Source: DATAZK01 sp963731205
GTDB taxonomy: Bacteria; Actinomycetota; Actinomycetes; Frankiales; Frankiaceae
NCBI GenBank assembly: GCA_963731205.1
Contig: CAVSUJ010000002.1
Coordinates: forward strand, 868,001-932,000
Length of the DNA stretch: 64,000 nucleotides
Reading direction: 5' to 3'
Made by a program: the position numbers and the translations under genes. Within the stretch, counting starts at the first letter, position 1, and each line of letters opens with the position of its first letter. The notes beneath the pieces are model-generated. The model worked only from the letters and a program-made list of their open reading frames with translations. It made no database searches and was not told where the DNA came from. Positions 24,261-32,753 of the stretch are shown here, piece after piece.

Positions 24261-24788
24261 GTGCCCGAGCACGCCCTGCGCATTCCGGTAAACCCTGCGC
24301 GCCCGAAACTCTCCAGCCTCATCGCACGCCTCCGACACAACCGGGCGAGCCGTACTGTCCGCCGCAGCAAGCTGATCATCGCCACCTGCGCCATCGCCGG
24401 CGCCGCCACTCTCGGGGCCTGCTCACCGGCCCAGGAGGGCCAGGGCAACCACGCCGTCAACATCGCTCACGCCTATCTCGGCACCCCGTACGTCTACGGC
24501 GGCGCCGCTCCCGGCGGCTTCGACTGCTCGGGCCTGACCGAGTACGTCTACGGCCAGCTCGGCAAGTACCTGCCGCGCAGCGCCGAGCAGCAGTTCGAGT
24601 ACGTCCAGAAGATCCCGCAGTCGTGGGCGCAGAAGGGCGACCTGATCTTCTTCGGAACCCCGGGTGCCATCTACCACGTTGGTATCTACGTAGGGAACGG
24701 CATGATCGAGCACGCTCCTTCCCCGGGTAGCTACGTGCAGATCATTCCGATCTGGACCTCGCAGTACTACGTCGGACGGGTGGGCTAA
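24261..24788 (+). CDS. NlpC/P60 peptidoglycan endopeptidase, probable lipoprotein
   Basis: A 175-residue secreted hydrolase that cleaves D-Glu/meso-DAP-type bonds in peptidoglycan stems. An Arg/Lys-rich N-terminus is followed by a hydrophobic segment (KLIIATCAIAGAATLGAC) ending in a lipobox-like Leu-Gly-Ala-Cys at residue 54. The catalytic domain begins immediately: Cys89 in GGFDCSGL, His139 in IYHVGIY and a polar third residue near 151. The protein is almost only a catalytic domain, with no cell-wall-binding repeats. GTG 24261 has GGAAGGA at correct spacing. It is preceded by a c-di-AMP riboswitch and followed by a hairpin terminator, so it is probably a single-gene transcript. Confidence 0.92.
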   Translation: MPEHALRIPVNPARPKLSSLIARLRHNRASRTVRRSKLIIATCAIAGAATLGACSPAQEGQGNHAVNIAHAYLGTPYVYGGAAPGGFDCSGLTEYVYGQLGKYLPRSAEQQFEYVQKIPQSWAQKGDLIFFGTPGAIYHVGIYVGNGMIEHAPSPGSYVQIIPIWTSQYYVGRVG

Positions 24789-24840
24789 CCACCCCCGTTC
24801 ACCCCACCGACGGACCGGTCCGCCGGTCGTTCGCTGAGCC

Positions 24841-24880
24841 CAGGGCTCCCGCCGACACCCCCCCGACGGCGGGAGCCCTG
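24841..24880 (+). terminator. Perfect 14-bp hairpin after the NlpC/P60 gene
   Basis: Positions 24841-24854 and 24867-24880 are exact inverted copies (14 bp of GC-rich stem) around a 12-base loop containing a run of seven C. It lies 52 bases after the NlpC/P60 stop and has no U tract, which is usual for terminators in high-GC Actinomycetota. The C-run in the loop recalls one arm of the actinobacterial 6C RNA, but a second C-loop hairpin is not seen. Confidence 0.75.
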
Positions 24881-24929
24881 TCCAGCGTCCAGGGCCCGAG
24901 CTCGCTCCGGCTAGTGCCCGTGAGAGCGC

Positions 24930-24972
24930 CTGTCCACCGGTGTGGACAAGCGTTGTGGACTCGTTGTCCGGT
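24930..24972. promoter_or_regulatory. Cluster of DnaA-box-like nine-mers
   Basis: Between the terminator hairpin and the acyl-CoA dehydrogenase there is one exact match to the TTGTCCACA DnaA box on the minus strand (24941-24949), facing a two-mismatch copy on the plus strand (24930-24938), another two-mismatch minus copy (24954-24962) and a three-mismatch plus copy starting at 24964. Four related sites in 43 bases of non-coding DNA is unlikely by chance in such GC-rich sequence. They could bind DnaA (titration or gene control) or be the palindromic operator of another regulator. Confidence 0.55.
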
Positions 24973-25035
24973 AGCGCTCGGTAGACCGGCGCCCCGGATG
25001 TCAGTTAGTTGACTCGGGTAAGTACTCTGTCCGCC

Positions 25036-26352
25036 ATGGCATGGGACTTTCGCACCGACCCCGACACCGAGCGCGAGTTGCAGTGGATCCGCGAGATGGT
25101 CGCAGAGATCGAACTGCTCGACCTCGTCCGGCTGCGCATGAGCAAGACCCAGTGGAAAGCGGTGACGCAGCCGCTGAAGGACGCCGTGAAGGCGCGCGGG
25201 CTCTGGGCCGCACATCTCGACCCCGATCTCGGCGGCGGCGGCTTCGGCCAGCTCCGGCTCGCTCTGATGCACGAGATCCTCGGGCGTACGCAATCCGCGC
25301 CGGCGATCTTCGGCAACCAGGCGCCCGATTCCGGCAACAGTGAGCTGCTCGCCGTCGGCGCCAACCCCGAGCAGCGCGAGCGCTGGCTCAACCCCCTCCT
25401 CGATGGGCAGCTCACCAGTTGCTTCGCGCTCACCGAACCGCACATCGCCAGCAGCGACCCGACCTCCATCACCACGGCCGCGCGACGCGACGGCGACGAC
25501 TGGGTCATCAACGGCCACAAGTGGTTCGCCTCCAACGCGAGCTCCGCCGATTTCCTGCTCGTCTTCGCGGTCACCGATCCTGAGGCGCAGCGTCATCGCC
25601 GGGCGTCGATGTTCGTCGTCGAGCGCGGCACTCCGGGCCTGAACGTCGTCCGCGACGTGCCGACCATGCACCACCCCTACGAGCCGGCCGTGCACTTCCC
25701 GGGCGGCGGTCACGCCGAGGTGCTCTTCGAGGACTGCCGGGTGCCGAATGCGCATCTGATCGGAGAGCCGGGCGATGCGTTCCTGCTTGCCCAGCGCCGG
25801 CTCAACGGCGGCCGTATCCATCACGCGATGCGATGGGTCGGGCAGTGCCGGCGGGCTTTCGACATGCTCTGCGAGCGCGCGGTCTCGCGCCAGCTCAAGG
25901 GTGCCCCGCTCGGGGATCGTCAGCTCATCCAACAGATGATCACCAAGTCGTCGATCGAGATCGAGGCCTTCCGGCTGCTGACCTTGAAGGCCGCGTGGAC
26001 GTGGGACAACGAGGGTCCGAAGGCGGCCCGGCAGGCGGTCTCGGAGATCAAGTACTGGGGCGCGCAGATCCTGCACGACGTGGTCGACCGCGCCATCCAG
26101 ATCCACGGCGCCCTCGGCTACAGCGCCGACCTGCCGCTGGAGGAGATGTATCGCACGGCCCGCAACTTCCGCATCTCCGACGGGGCCGACGAGGTCCACA
26201 TCGAGCAGGTCGCCAAGATGATCCTCAAGCGCTACACGGCCGTCGACGGCTACCCGACCGAACACATCCCCACCCGGCGGGCGGAGGCCGAGCGCAAGTA
26301 CGCCGACTTCCTCGACATCCCGGCTCACACAACGGCGGCGGTGCCCGTATGA
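25036..26352 (+). CDS. Acyl-CoA dehydrogenase (ACAD10/11-like)
   Basis: A 438-residue FAD acyl-CoA dehydrogenase that oxidises an acyl-CoA to the enoyl-CoA. The N-terminal helical part is followed by the mid beta domain with CFALTEPHIASSDPTSI and WVINGHKWFASNASSADF (FAD and substrate contacts), and a C-terminal helical bundle with QIHGALGYSADLPLEEMYR. It is most like the ACAD10/11 group, which handles 4-hydroxy acids. That fits its neighbour: the APH-like kinase that in animals is fused to ACAD11 is the next gene here, overlapping by four bases (ATGA). ATG 25036 is the start; no strong ribosome-binding site is seen. Confidence 0.92.
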   Translation: MAWDFRTDPDTERELQWIREMVAEIELLDLVRLRMSKTQWKAVTQPLKDAVKARGLWAAHLDPDLGGGGFGQLRLALMHEILGRTQSAPAIFGNQAPDSGNSELLAVGANPEQRERWLNPLLDGQLTSCFALTEPHIASSDPTSITTAARRDGDDWVINGHKWFASNASSADFLLVFAVTDPEAQRHRRASMFVVERGTPGLNVVRDVPTMHHPYEPAVHFPGGGHAEVLFEDCRVPNAHLIGEPGDAFLLAQRRLNGGRIHHAMRWVGQCRRAFDMLCERAVSRQLKGAPLGDRQLIQQMITKSSIEIEAFRLLTLKAAWTWDNEGPKAARQAVSEIKYWGAQILHDVVDRAIQIHGALGYSADLPLEEMYRTARNFRISDGADEVHIEQVAKMILKRYTAVDGYPTEHIPTRRAEAERKYADFLDIPAHTTAAVPV

Positions 26353-27416
26353 GCGAAGGTGCGCCGGGCGTCGCCACCGAGCCGCTCGATGCCTGGATGC
26401 GTACCGCCGGCCTGCTGTCGCCATCCGATCCGCCCACGGTCGTGACCCAACTCGCCGGCGGCTCCTCGAACATCACCGCCAGCGTGAAGTCCGGCGCGCA
26501 CGACTGGGTGCTGCGGCGACCCCCGGTGCGCGGCGCGCTGCCGAACGCGCACGACATGCTTCGCGAGTACCGGATCCAGGCCGCACTGGCGAGCGCCGGC
26601 ACCGGCCTCCCGCTGGCGGTGATGGTCGCGCCCTGCGACGACGTGTCGGTGATCGGTGCGCCGTTCTACCTGATGGAGCGACTCACCGGACGTGTCCACA
26701 CCGTCGAGTCCCTGCGGCCACTGCCGGACGAGACGGTTCACTCCGTGGGCCTGGCGCTCGTCGATGCGCTTGCCGAGCTGCATGCGATCGATCCCGAAAA
26801 GGTCGACGCGATGGCCGAATTCCTGCGCCCCGAGCCCTACGCCGAACGCCAGCTGCGGCGGTGGTCCGGTCAGTGGGAGCGGGCTCGGGCGGCGACGGGC
26901 TTGGGCGGCGAACCGGTGCTCGATCGCGTCTTCGCCTGGCTGACGCAGAAGCGGCCGCCGGTACCGCCGCCGCGGGTCGTGCACGGCGACTACGGCTTTG
27001 CCAACGTGATGTTCGACGGCAGCGAGATCACACGCGTGCAAGCAATTCTGGACTGGGAATTGACGGCCGTCGGCGACGCGCTCTCCGATCTCGGCTCGCT
27101 CATCGCGTACCAGTCCGAGGCGGGTCGCCTGATGAACTCGGGCCGGCCGGATCCGGTGTGCCACCGCGACAACCTGCCGGCGCTACCCACCGTTTCGGAG
27201 CTCATCGAGCGCTACGCGGAGCGCACCGGCGACGCGGGGGTCGCTCACGTCTCCTGGTACGTGACCTTCGCCGTCACCAAGCTCGCCGTCATCGTCGCGG
27301 GTGCGCTCGCCCGGCTCGACCCGTCCACCGATGAGCAGCGCCGCGCCCGCTCGACGCGGATGGTCCACGACCTCGCCGTCGTCGCCGAAGCGGAGTTGGA
27401 GAGCGGCAGGCCGTGA
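26349..27416 (+). CDS. APH-like phosphotransferase (ACAD11 kinase-domain type)
   Basis: A 355-residue kinase-like protein of the aminoglycoside-phosphotransferase fold. A Gly-Gly-Ser-Ser-Asn loop (QLAGGSSNITASV) stands in for the P-loop; the catalytic segment is VVHGDYGFANVMF (Asp about 213) and the metal-binding segment AILDWELTAVGDALSDLG. In ACAD10/11 this domain phosphorylates the 4-hydroxyl of 4-hydroxyacyl-CoA and the dehydrogenase domain completes removal of the phosphate. The gene is coupled to the dehydrogenase by ATGA and to the MarR gene by GTGA. An antibiotic-resistance role is unlikely given this context. Confidence 0.88.
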   Translation: MSEGAPGVATEPLDAWMRTAGLLSPSDPPTVVTQLAGGSSNITASVKSGAHDWVLRRPPVRGALPNAHDMLREYRIQAALASAGTGLPLAVMVAPCDDVSVIGAPFYLMERLTGRVHTVESLRPLPDETVHSVGLALVDALAELHAIDPEKVDAMAEFLRPEPYAERQLRRWSGQWERARAATGLGGEPVLDRVFAWLTQKRPPVPPPRVVHGDYGFANVMFDGSEITRVQAILDWELTAVGDALSDLGSLIAYQSEAGRLMNSGRPDPVCHRDNLPALPTVSELIERYAERTGDAGVAHVSWYVTFAVTKLAVIVAGALARLDPSTDEQRRARSTRMVHDLAVVAEAELESGRP

Positions 27417-27916
27417 TCGATCCCGTCGTCCGCGAACAGGTGAACGACGCCATCACCGTCGTCGCGCGTTTTGCCAACAGCCGTCATCTCGCCGCCGTGC
27501 ACAGCGCCGAATCGGGGGTGGACCTCCCGCTCTCCGCGGTCGCGCTGTTGCGCCGGCTCGAGCCCGGGAAACCCCTGAGGCTGTCGGATCTTTCGCGCCG
27601 GCTGCAGGTAGCGCTGCCGCCGCTTTCCCGCCAGGTGCGCACCCTGGTCGACGGTGGTTTCCTCGAGCGCACCGAGGACGGGAGCGACGCCCGCGCCAGC
27701 TTGCTGGCGATCACCGATGCCGGACGCGAGGCCCTGCGCCTGTTCGACAAGGCGAACCGTGCTTTGCTCGACAAGGCACTCGCGGGCTGGGACGACGAAT
27801 CGCTCGCGGCGCTGGCACGCCAGATGCAGCGTCTGGTAGCGGATCTGCGACGAGGAGGGCCAGATGTCGGCGGGGCCAGCGGGGCCGGCAGCGTTCTTTC
27901 TGCCCACGGGGCCTGA
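27413..27916 (+). CDS. MarR-family transcriptional regulator
   Basis: A 167-residue winged-helix regulator. The DNA-binding core is LRLSDLSRRLQVALPPLSRQ (recognition helix) followed by VRTLVDGGFLERTEDGSDARAS, with the Asp-x-Arg wing motif. It starts at GTG 27413 inside the stop of the kinase gene and its last 53 bases overlap the thioesterase gene, so it is part of the same operon and may control fatty or hydroxy acid use. The effector is unknown. Confidence 0.9.
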   Translation: MIDPVVREQVNDAITVVARFANSRHLAAVHSAESGVDLPLSAVALLRRLEPGKPLRLSDLSRRLQVALPPLSRQVRTLVDGGFLERTEDGSDARASLLAITDAGREALRLFDKANRALLDKALAGWDDESLAALARQMQRLVADLRRGGPDVGGASGAGSVLSAHGA

Positions 27917-28703
27917 CGCCTTCCACGCCACCGAGGCCACCCAGGGGCCGTGGGATCCGAACGCCATGCACGGCGGCCCGCCGGCGGCGCTCCTGGCGGA
28001 GCTGCTGAGCCGCAAGGCAGGCGAGCTGTCGCCCACCCTGCGGCTGGCCCGGCTCACGCTCGACTTTCTCGGCGGCCTTCCGGTCGGCGACCTCACCTCA
28101 TCCGTGACCGTCCCGCGTCCGGGGAAACGGGTGGCAATGCTGGAGGCGACGCTCGCGGCGGGCGGGCGAGTCGTCATGATCGGACGCGGCTGGTTCATCA
28201 ACTCCGCCGAGGCACAAGGGGAATCACCGGTGGCGCTGGCCGGCGACACCGGCTCGCTCGAGGTCCCGCCGCTCGGCTCGCCGCCGCCGCTTCCAGGCCC
28301 GCAGCCGCAGCGCTTCTTCAGCAACGACGTGACCTTCGGCTACGGCGACGCCAACGAGTGGCGGTTCACCTCCGGCGGCTTCGACCAGCTCGGGCCGGCC
28401 GGCGTCTGGAGCCGGGCGCGCGTCCCACTCATCGCCGGTGAGCCCCTGAAAGGCCTGCAACGATTGATGATTCTGGCTGATGCGGCAAACGGCATCAGCG
28501 GCGCGCTGGACTGGACGCGGTGGGTCTTCATCCCGCCCGGCCTCACCGTGACCATCCTGCGCGAGCCGGTCGGCGAGTGGATCCACATGGCCGCCCGCAC
28601 GACCTTCGGCACCGACGGAATCGCCTTGTGCCACGGGCATTTGAGCGATGAGGACGGTCCGGTCGCCCTCGTCTCCCAGCCGGTGATGGTGAGCCGGCGC
28701 TAG
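27864..28703 (+). CDS. Acyl-CoA thioesterase family protein (double hotdog)
   Basis: A 279-residue TesB-like thioesterase. The first hotdog carries MHGGPPAALLAELL and TLDFLGGLPVGDL; the second ends with ALCHGHLSDEDGPVALVSQP, typical of the 4HBT_3 group that hydrolyses acyl-CoA to free acid and CoA. It starts at ATG 27864 within the MarR gene. Its place after acyl-CoA dehydrogenase, APH-like kinase and MarR fits a fatty-acid degradation operon. The chain-length preference cannot be told. Confidence 0.85.
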   Translation: MSAGPAGPAAFFLPTGPDAFHATEATQGPWDPNAMHGGPPAALLAELLSRKAGELSPTLRLARLTLDFLGGLPVGDLTSSVTVPRPGKRVAMLEATLAAGGRVVMIGRGWFINSAEAQGESPVALAGDTGSLEVPPLGSPPPLPGPQPQRFFSNDVTFGYGDANEWRFTSGGFDQLGPAGVWSRARVPLIAGEPLKGLQRLMILADAANGISGALDWTRWVFIPPGLTVTILREPVGEWIHMAARTTFGTDGIALCHGHLSDEDGPVALVSQPVMVSRR

Positions 28704-28781
28704 GTCAGGTGCTCGGCCAGGCCCGCGGCGAGTTCAGACACATCCAACTCCCCAGCAGCAGCCTTTCACTTCCGCAGCGCG

Positions 28782-31700
28782 TCAGCCGGCGGAGGAGAGC
28801 ACGTCGTCGGTGGGGATCCCGGGAAAGTCCGGGCCGTCATGGGATTCGTGGCTGAACGCGGCCCACATCCGGGCGTAGTAGCCATCGAGCGCGAGCAACT
28901 CGTCGTGGGTGCCGTCCTCGACCACCTTGCCGGCGTCCATCACGAGCACGCGGTCGGCGGAGGCAGCCGTCGTCAGCCGGTGGGCGACGACGAGCGTGGT
29001 GCGCGGCGCCGCGAGCAGTTCCGTCGCGCGCGCCACCTCGGATTCGGTGTTCAGGTCGAGCGCGGCGGTCGCCTCGTCGAGCAGCAGGATCTCGGGTTCG
29101 ACGAGCTGAGCACGAGCGAGCGCCACGAGTTGACGCTGCCCGGCCGAAAGCCCGCGTCCACGCTCGCCGACGGGATGCAGGTAACCACCGGCGAGTCGGG
29201 CGATCATCGTGTGGGCACCCACAGCCCGCGCGGCCGCCTCCACCTCGGCGTCGGTCGCTTCCGGCTTGGCGTAGGCGATGGCGTCGCGCACCGTGCCGGG
29301 GAACAGATACGCCTCCTGCGGGACGACGCCGAGCCGGTGTCGGTAGTCGGCGGCCGCGACCGTGCGCAGATCGGTCCCGCCGACGAGCACCGCACCCGAG
29401 GTCGGGTCGTAGTAGCGCGCCACCAGCTTGACGAGCGTCGACTTGCCGGCGCCCGTCTCCCCCACCAGAGCGACGGTCTGGCCCGCCGGGATGGAGAGCG
29501 AAACCCCAGCAACCGCAGGCGTTGTCGTGCCGTTGTAGGTGAAGACCACGTCGTCCATCTGCAGGTTGCCGACATTGTCCGGCAGCGGGACCGGATGCTC
29601 GGCGGGCGGCACAGAGGTCGGGGTCCGCAACAGGTCGCGGATGCGCCGCAGGCCGACCTCGGCCTGCTGGTAGCCGTCGAACACCTGCGAGAGCTGCTGC
29701 ACCGGGGTGAAGAGCAGGTCGAGGTAGAGCAGGTACGCGATCAGGCCGCCCGCCGTGAGGCTGCCGTTGTGCACCCGCGACGCACCGAATCCGAGCACCA
29801 GCGCCGCCGCGACCTCCGACAGCATCTCGACGAACGGGAAGTAGGTCGCGATGTAGCGCTGCGCCCGCAACCGGGTGCGGCGATAGTCGGACGAGAGACC
29901 GCCGAACCGCGTCGCATCGTCGCCCTCGCGCCCATACGCCTGCGAGACCCTGACGCCCGCGACCTTCTCCTGGAAGTCGGCGTTGACGGTGCTGACGCGC
30001 TCCCGGGCTTCGGTATAGGCGACCGTCGAGCGGCGGCGGAACATCACCGTGGCGACAGCCAGGATGGGCAGCAGCGCCACGATGATCAGGCCGAGCTGCC
30101 AGTCCAGCACGAGGATCGCGATGAGCACTCCGACGAAGGACAGGATGCTCACGACGGCGGTCGCAAGGCCGGTCTGGAAGAACGTCGACAGCGCATCGAC
30201 GTCGGTGGTCATCCGGGTCATGATCCGGCCCGAGAGCTCACGCTCGTAGTAGTCCAGCCCGAGGCGTTGCAGCTGGGCGAAGGTCTTCACCCGCAGCGTG
30301 TAGAGCAGGCGTTCACCCGTACGACCGGTCACGAGGGTCTGCGCCGCCGAGGCCACCCAGTCGGCAAGCACGATCACCAAGGCGACAGCCGAGATCACGT
30401 AAAGGTCGTGCAGCCGATGGTGGGAAACGCCCTTGTCGATGCCGACCCGGATCAGAGCAGGCAGGGCGATCTGGGCGACCGCGTCGAGAGCGACGAGTCC
30501 GAGCCCGATCAGCAGACCGCGGCGCACCCCGCGAAGCACCGTGACGAAGCCGAACGTCGGATCTGCCCGCCGCGCCTCGGCTTCGTTGACCTCAGGGAGC
30601 TCGGTCGCCGGCGGCAGCGCGGCCACCTTCTCCAAAAGCTGCGGCGACGGCGGCAGGCCGGCCATGAAACCACCTCCGCCGGGCGCCCCACCGCCGAGCG
30701 TCGGCGCTGGAGCGCGCACCTGCAGCGGATCACGCTTGGGCGCCGCATCATCGCGCCAGAGCGAGGGTGTGACGCCGTTGACCTGCTCCTCATCGGCGTA
30801 CGCGGCCTCGAGCTCGGCATCGACGCCCTCGACGTCGTCTCCCGGACCGGAGAGCAGCTGGCGAAAGAGCGGGCAGCGCGCTTGCAACTCGGCCTCGGTG
30901 CCGACGTCGACGACCCGACCGCCCTCGAGGACGGCGACGCGATCGGCCAGCGCGAGGGTGGAACGGCGATGGGCGACGAGCAGGGTCGTACGCCCGCGCA
31001 TGATCTTGCGCAGCGTGTCGTGGATCTCCGCTTCGATACGCGCGTCGACGGCGCTGGTGGCGTCATCGAGCAGCAGGATCTGCGGGTCGGAGAGCAGCGC
31101 TCGGGCCAGGGCGACGCGCTGGCGCTGGCCGCCGGAGAGTGTCAGCCCCTGCTCGCCGACGACCGTGTCGTAGCCGTCGGGGAGCGCCCGGATGAAGCCG
31201 TCGGCTTCGGCCGCGCGGGCGGCGGCCTGAACCTGCTCACGCGTCGCGTCGGGGCGCCCGTACGCGATGTTGCTCGCGACGGAATCGCTGAACAGGAAGC
31301 TCTCCTCGAACACGACGCCGATGCGGGCCCGCAAGGACGCCATGGTCGTGTCACGCACGTCGATGCCGTCGACGGTCACCGACCCGCCCCACACGTCGTA
31401 GAACCGCGGCAGCAGCAGCGAGATCGTCGACTTGCCGGAGCCGGCACCTCCCACGAGGGCGAGCGTCTCGCCGGGCTCGACGGTCAGGCTGAGGCCGCTC
31501 AGCACGGGCTGTGAGGCCGTGTAGCCGAAGGAGACGTCGTCGAACTCCACCCGGCCCGGGCCCGGAGGCATGTCGGAGGCGTCGGGCGCGTCGAGCACCT
31601 TGGGGGTCGAGTCGATGACCTCGAAGACCCGCTCGACGCTCGCCCGGGCCTGCTGGCCGACGGTGAGCAGGGCCGCGAGCATCCGGACGGGACCGACGAG

Positions 31701-32591
31701 CTGGGCGACGTAGGTGGAGAACGCGAGGAACGTCCCAAGTGTGATCTTGCCGTCGGCGGCGAGCCAGCCGCCGAACAGCAGCACGCCGACCTGACCGAGC
31801 GCGGGCACCGCCTGCAGCGCCGGGTTGTAGCGGGAAGTCAGCCGGACGGCGCGAACCCGCAGGCCGAACAGCCTCTTGGCGGCGCCTTCGAGCCGGCCGA
31901 GCTCGCGGTCCTCCTGGCCGAAGCCCTTGACGACGCGCACACCCGTGACCGCGGCTTCGACCACGCCTGCGAGGTCGCCGGCTTGCTGCTGGGCGGCCCA
32001 GGTGGCGGGAAAGAGCCGGCGGCGACTGCGGATGGCGATGAACCAGAGCGCCGGGCCGACGGCGAGCGCCACCAACGTCAGCATCGGCGAGAGGATCAGC
32101 ATGACGATCAAGGAGAGGACGAAGAGCAGGATGTTGCCGCTCACCATCGGCAGGAACGACAGCAGCCCCTGCACCAGCGTGATGTCGGAAATGGAGCGGC
32201 TGACCACCTGGCCGGTGTTGAGCTCGTCCTGGCTCGCGCCGTCGAGGCGGTGCAGCGCGCTGAACACCTCAGTGCGCAGATCGTGCTGCACGTCGAGGGA
32301 GAGCCGGCCACCGACGTAGCGCCGGATGAAGCTCAGCCCGAAGCGCGCGAAACCCGCTCCGACCAGCACGAGCACCCAGGGGAGCAGTGGCTGGGTGCGC
32401 TTGAGCACCGCCTGGTCGACCACCAGCCGCTCGACCAGCGGCACGCCCGCCTGTACGGCCATTCCCGCGAGTGAGGCGCCGAACGCGAGCAGCACCGAGC
32501 TGCGATAGCGCCAGCAGTACGCCGCCAGCCGGCGCAGCCACCCCGCCCGCGGCGTCGCGGCGGAAGGATTCGCAGAAGATGTCATCGTCAT
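28782..32591 (-). CDS. Fused two-half ABC multidrug/lipid exporter (Rv0194-like)
   Basis: A 1269-residue protein with the order TMD1-NBD1-TMD2-NBD2, each TMD with six helices. NBD1 has Walker A GGAGSGKST (about 382), signature LSGGQRQRV and Walker B ILLLDDATS. NBD2 has Walker A GETGAGKST (about 1045), signature LSAGQRQLV and Walker B ILLLDEATA. NBD1 thus has Asp where the catalytic Glu should be, so one of the two ATP sites is probably degenerate, as in heterodimeric exporters. Mycobacterial Rv0194 has the same fused plan and pumps several drugs. ATG 32591 and ATG 32585 are both possible starts. It is followed on the same strand only by a non-coding gap. Confidence 0.93.
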   Translation of the reverse strand: MTMTSSANPSAATPRAGWLRRLAAYCWRYRSSVLLAFGASLAGMAVQAGVPLVERLVVDQAVLKRTQPLLPWVLVLVGAGFARFGLSFIRRYVGGRLSLDVQHDLRTEVFSALHRLDGASQDELNTGQVVSRSISDITLVQGLLSFLPMVSGNILLFVLSLIVMLILSPMLTLVALAVGPALWFIAIRSRRRLFPATWAAQQQAGDLAGVVEAAVTGVRVVKGFGQEDRELGRLEGAAKRLFGLRVRAVRLTSRYNPALQAVPALGQVGVLLFGGWLAADGKITLGTFLAFSTYVAQLVGPVRMLAALLTVGQQARASVERVFEVIDSTPKVLDAPDASDMPPGPGRVEFDDVSFGYTASQPVLSGLSLTVEPGETLALVGGAGSGKSTISLLLPRFYDVWGGSVTVDGIDVRDTTMASLRARIGVVFEESFLFSDSVASNIAYGRPDATREQVQAAARAAEADGFIRALPDGYDTVVGEQGLTLSGGQRQRVALARALLSDPQILLLDDATSAVDARIEAEIHDTLRKIMRGRTTLLVAHRRSTLALADRVAVLEGGRVVDVGTEAELQARCPLFRQLLSGPGDDVEGVDAELEAAYADEEQVNGVTPSLWRDDAAPKRDPLQVRAPAPTLGGGAPGGGGFMAGLPPSPQLLEKVAALPPATELPEVNEAEARRADPTFGFVTVLRGVRRGLLIGLGLVALDAVAQIALPALIRVGIDKGVSHHRLHDLYVISAVALVIVLADWVASAAQTLVTGRTGERLLYTLRVKTFAQLQRLGLDYYERELSGRIMTRMTTDVDALSTFFQTGLATAVVSILSFVGVLIAILVLDWQLGLIIVALLPILAVATVMFRRRSTVAYTEARERVSTVNADFQEKVAGVRVSQAYGREGDDATRFGGLSSDYRRTRLRAQRYIATYFPFVEMLSEVAAALVLGFGASRVHNGSLTAGGLIAYLLYLDLLFTPVQQLSQVFDGYQQAEVGLRRIRDLLRTPTSVPPAEHPVPLPDNVGNLQMDDVVFTYNGTTTPAVAGVSLSIPAGQTVALVGETGAGKSTLVKLVARYYDPTSGAVLVGGTDLRTVAAADYRHRLGVVPQEAYLFPGTVRDAIAYAKPEATDAEVEAAARAVGAHTMIARLAGGYLHPVGERGRGLSAGQRQLVALARAQLVEPEILLLDEATAALDLNTESEVARATELLAAPRTTLVVAHRLTTAASADRVLVMDAGKVVEDGTHDELLALDGYYARMWAAFSHESHDGPDFPGIPTDDVLSSAG

Positions 32592-32753
32592 TCACGCTAA
32601 CCGCCGGGGGTACTTACTTCATTTCCGCGCACTAACGCTGCGTGCGGGGCGCTACCCGTTCGGGCGACTGCGAGGCGGCTCAGAATCGTGCATTGTGGTT
32701 GAGTGCTGTGCTGTCCGGCAGGTCTGTGCTGGGGGTAGATGGAGGCGTTCGAG

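Noticed and set aside
24841..24880. Possible 6C RNA
   Set aside because: Only one hairpin with a C-rich loop is present; the 6C class needs two. A terminator explains it better.
24799..26424. A 541-codon minus-strand frame
   Set aside because: It is antisense to the acyl-CoA dehydrogenase and runs through the terminator and DnaA-box region; composition is typical of GC-rich shadow frames and no family motif is present.
26349..27416. Aminoglycoside resistance gene
   Set aside because: The fold is APH-like, but coupling to an acyl-CoA dehydrogenase and thioesterase points to the ACAD11-type metabolic kinase.
28839..31514. An 891-codon plus-strand frame
   Set aside because: It is antisense to the ABC exporter, whose motifs are clear; the plus frame is Arg/Gly/His-rich with no domain.
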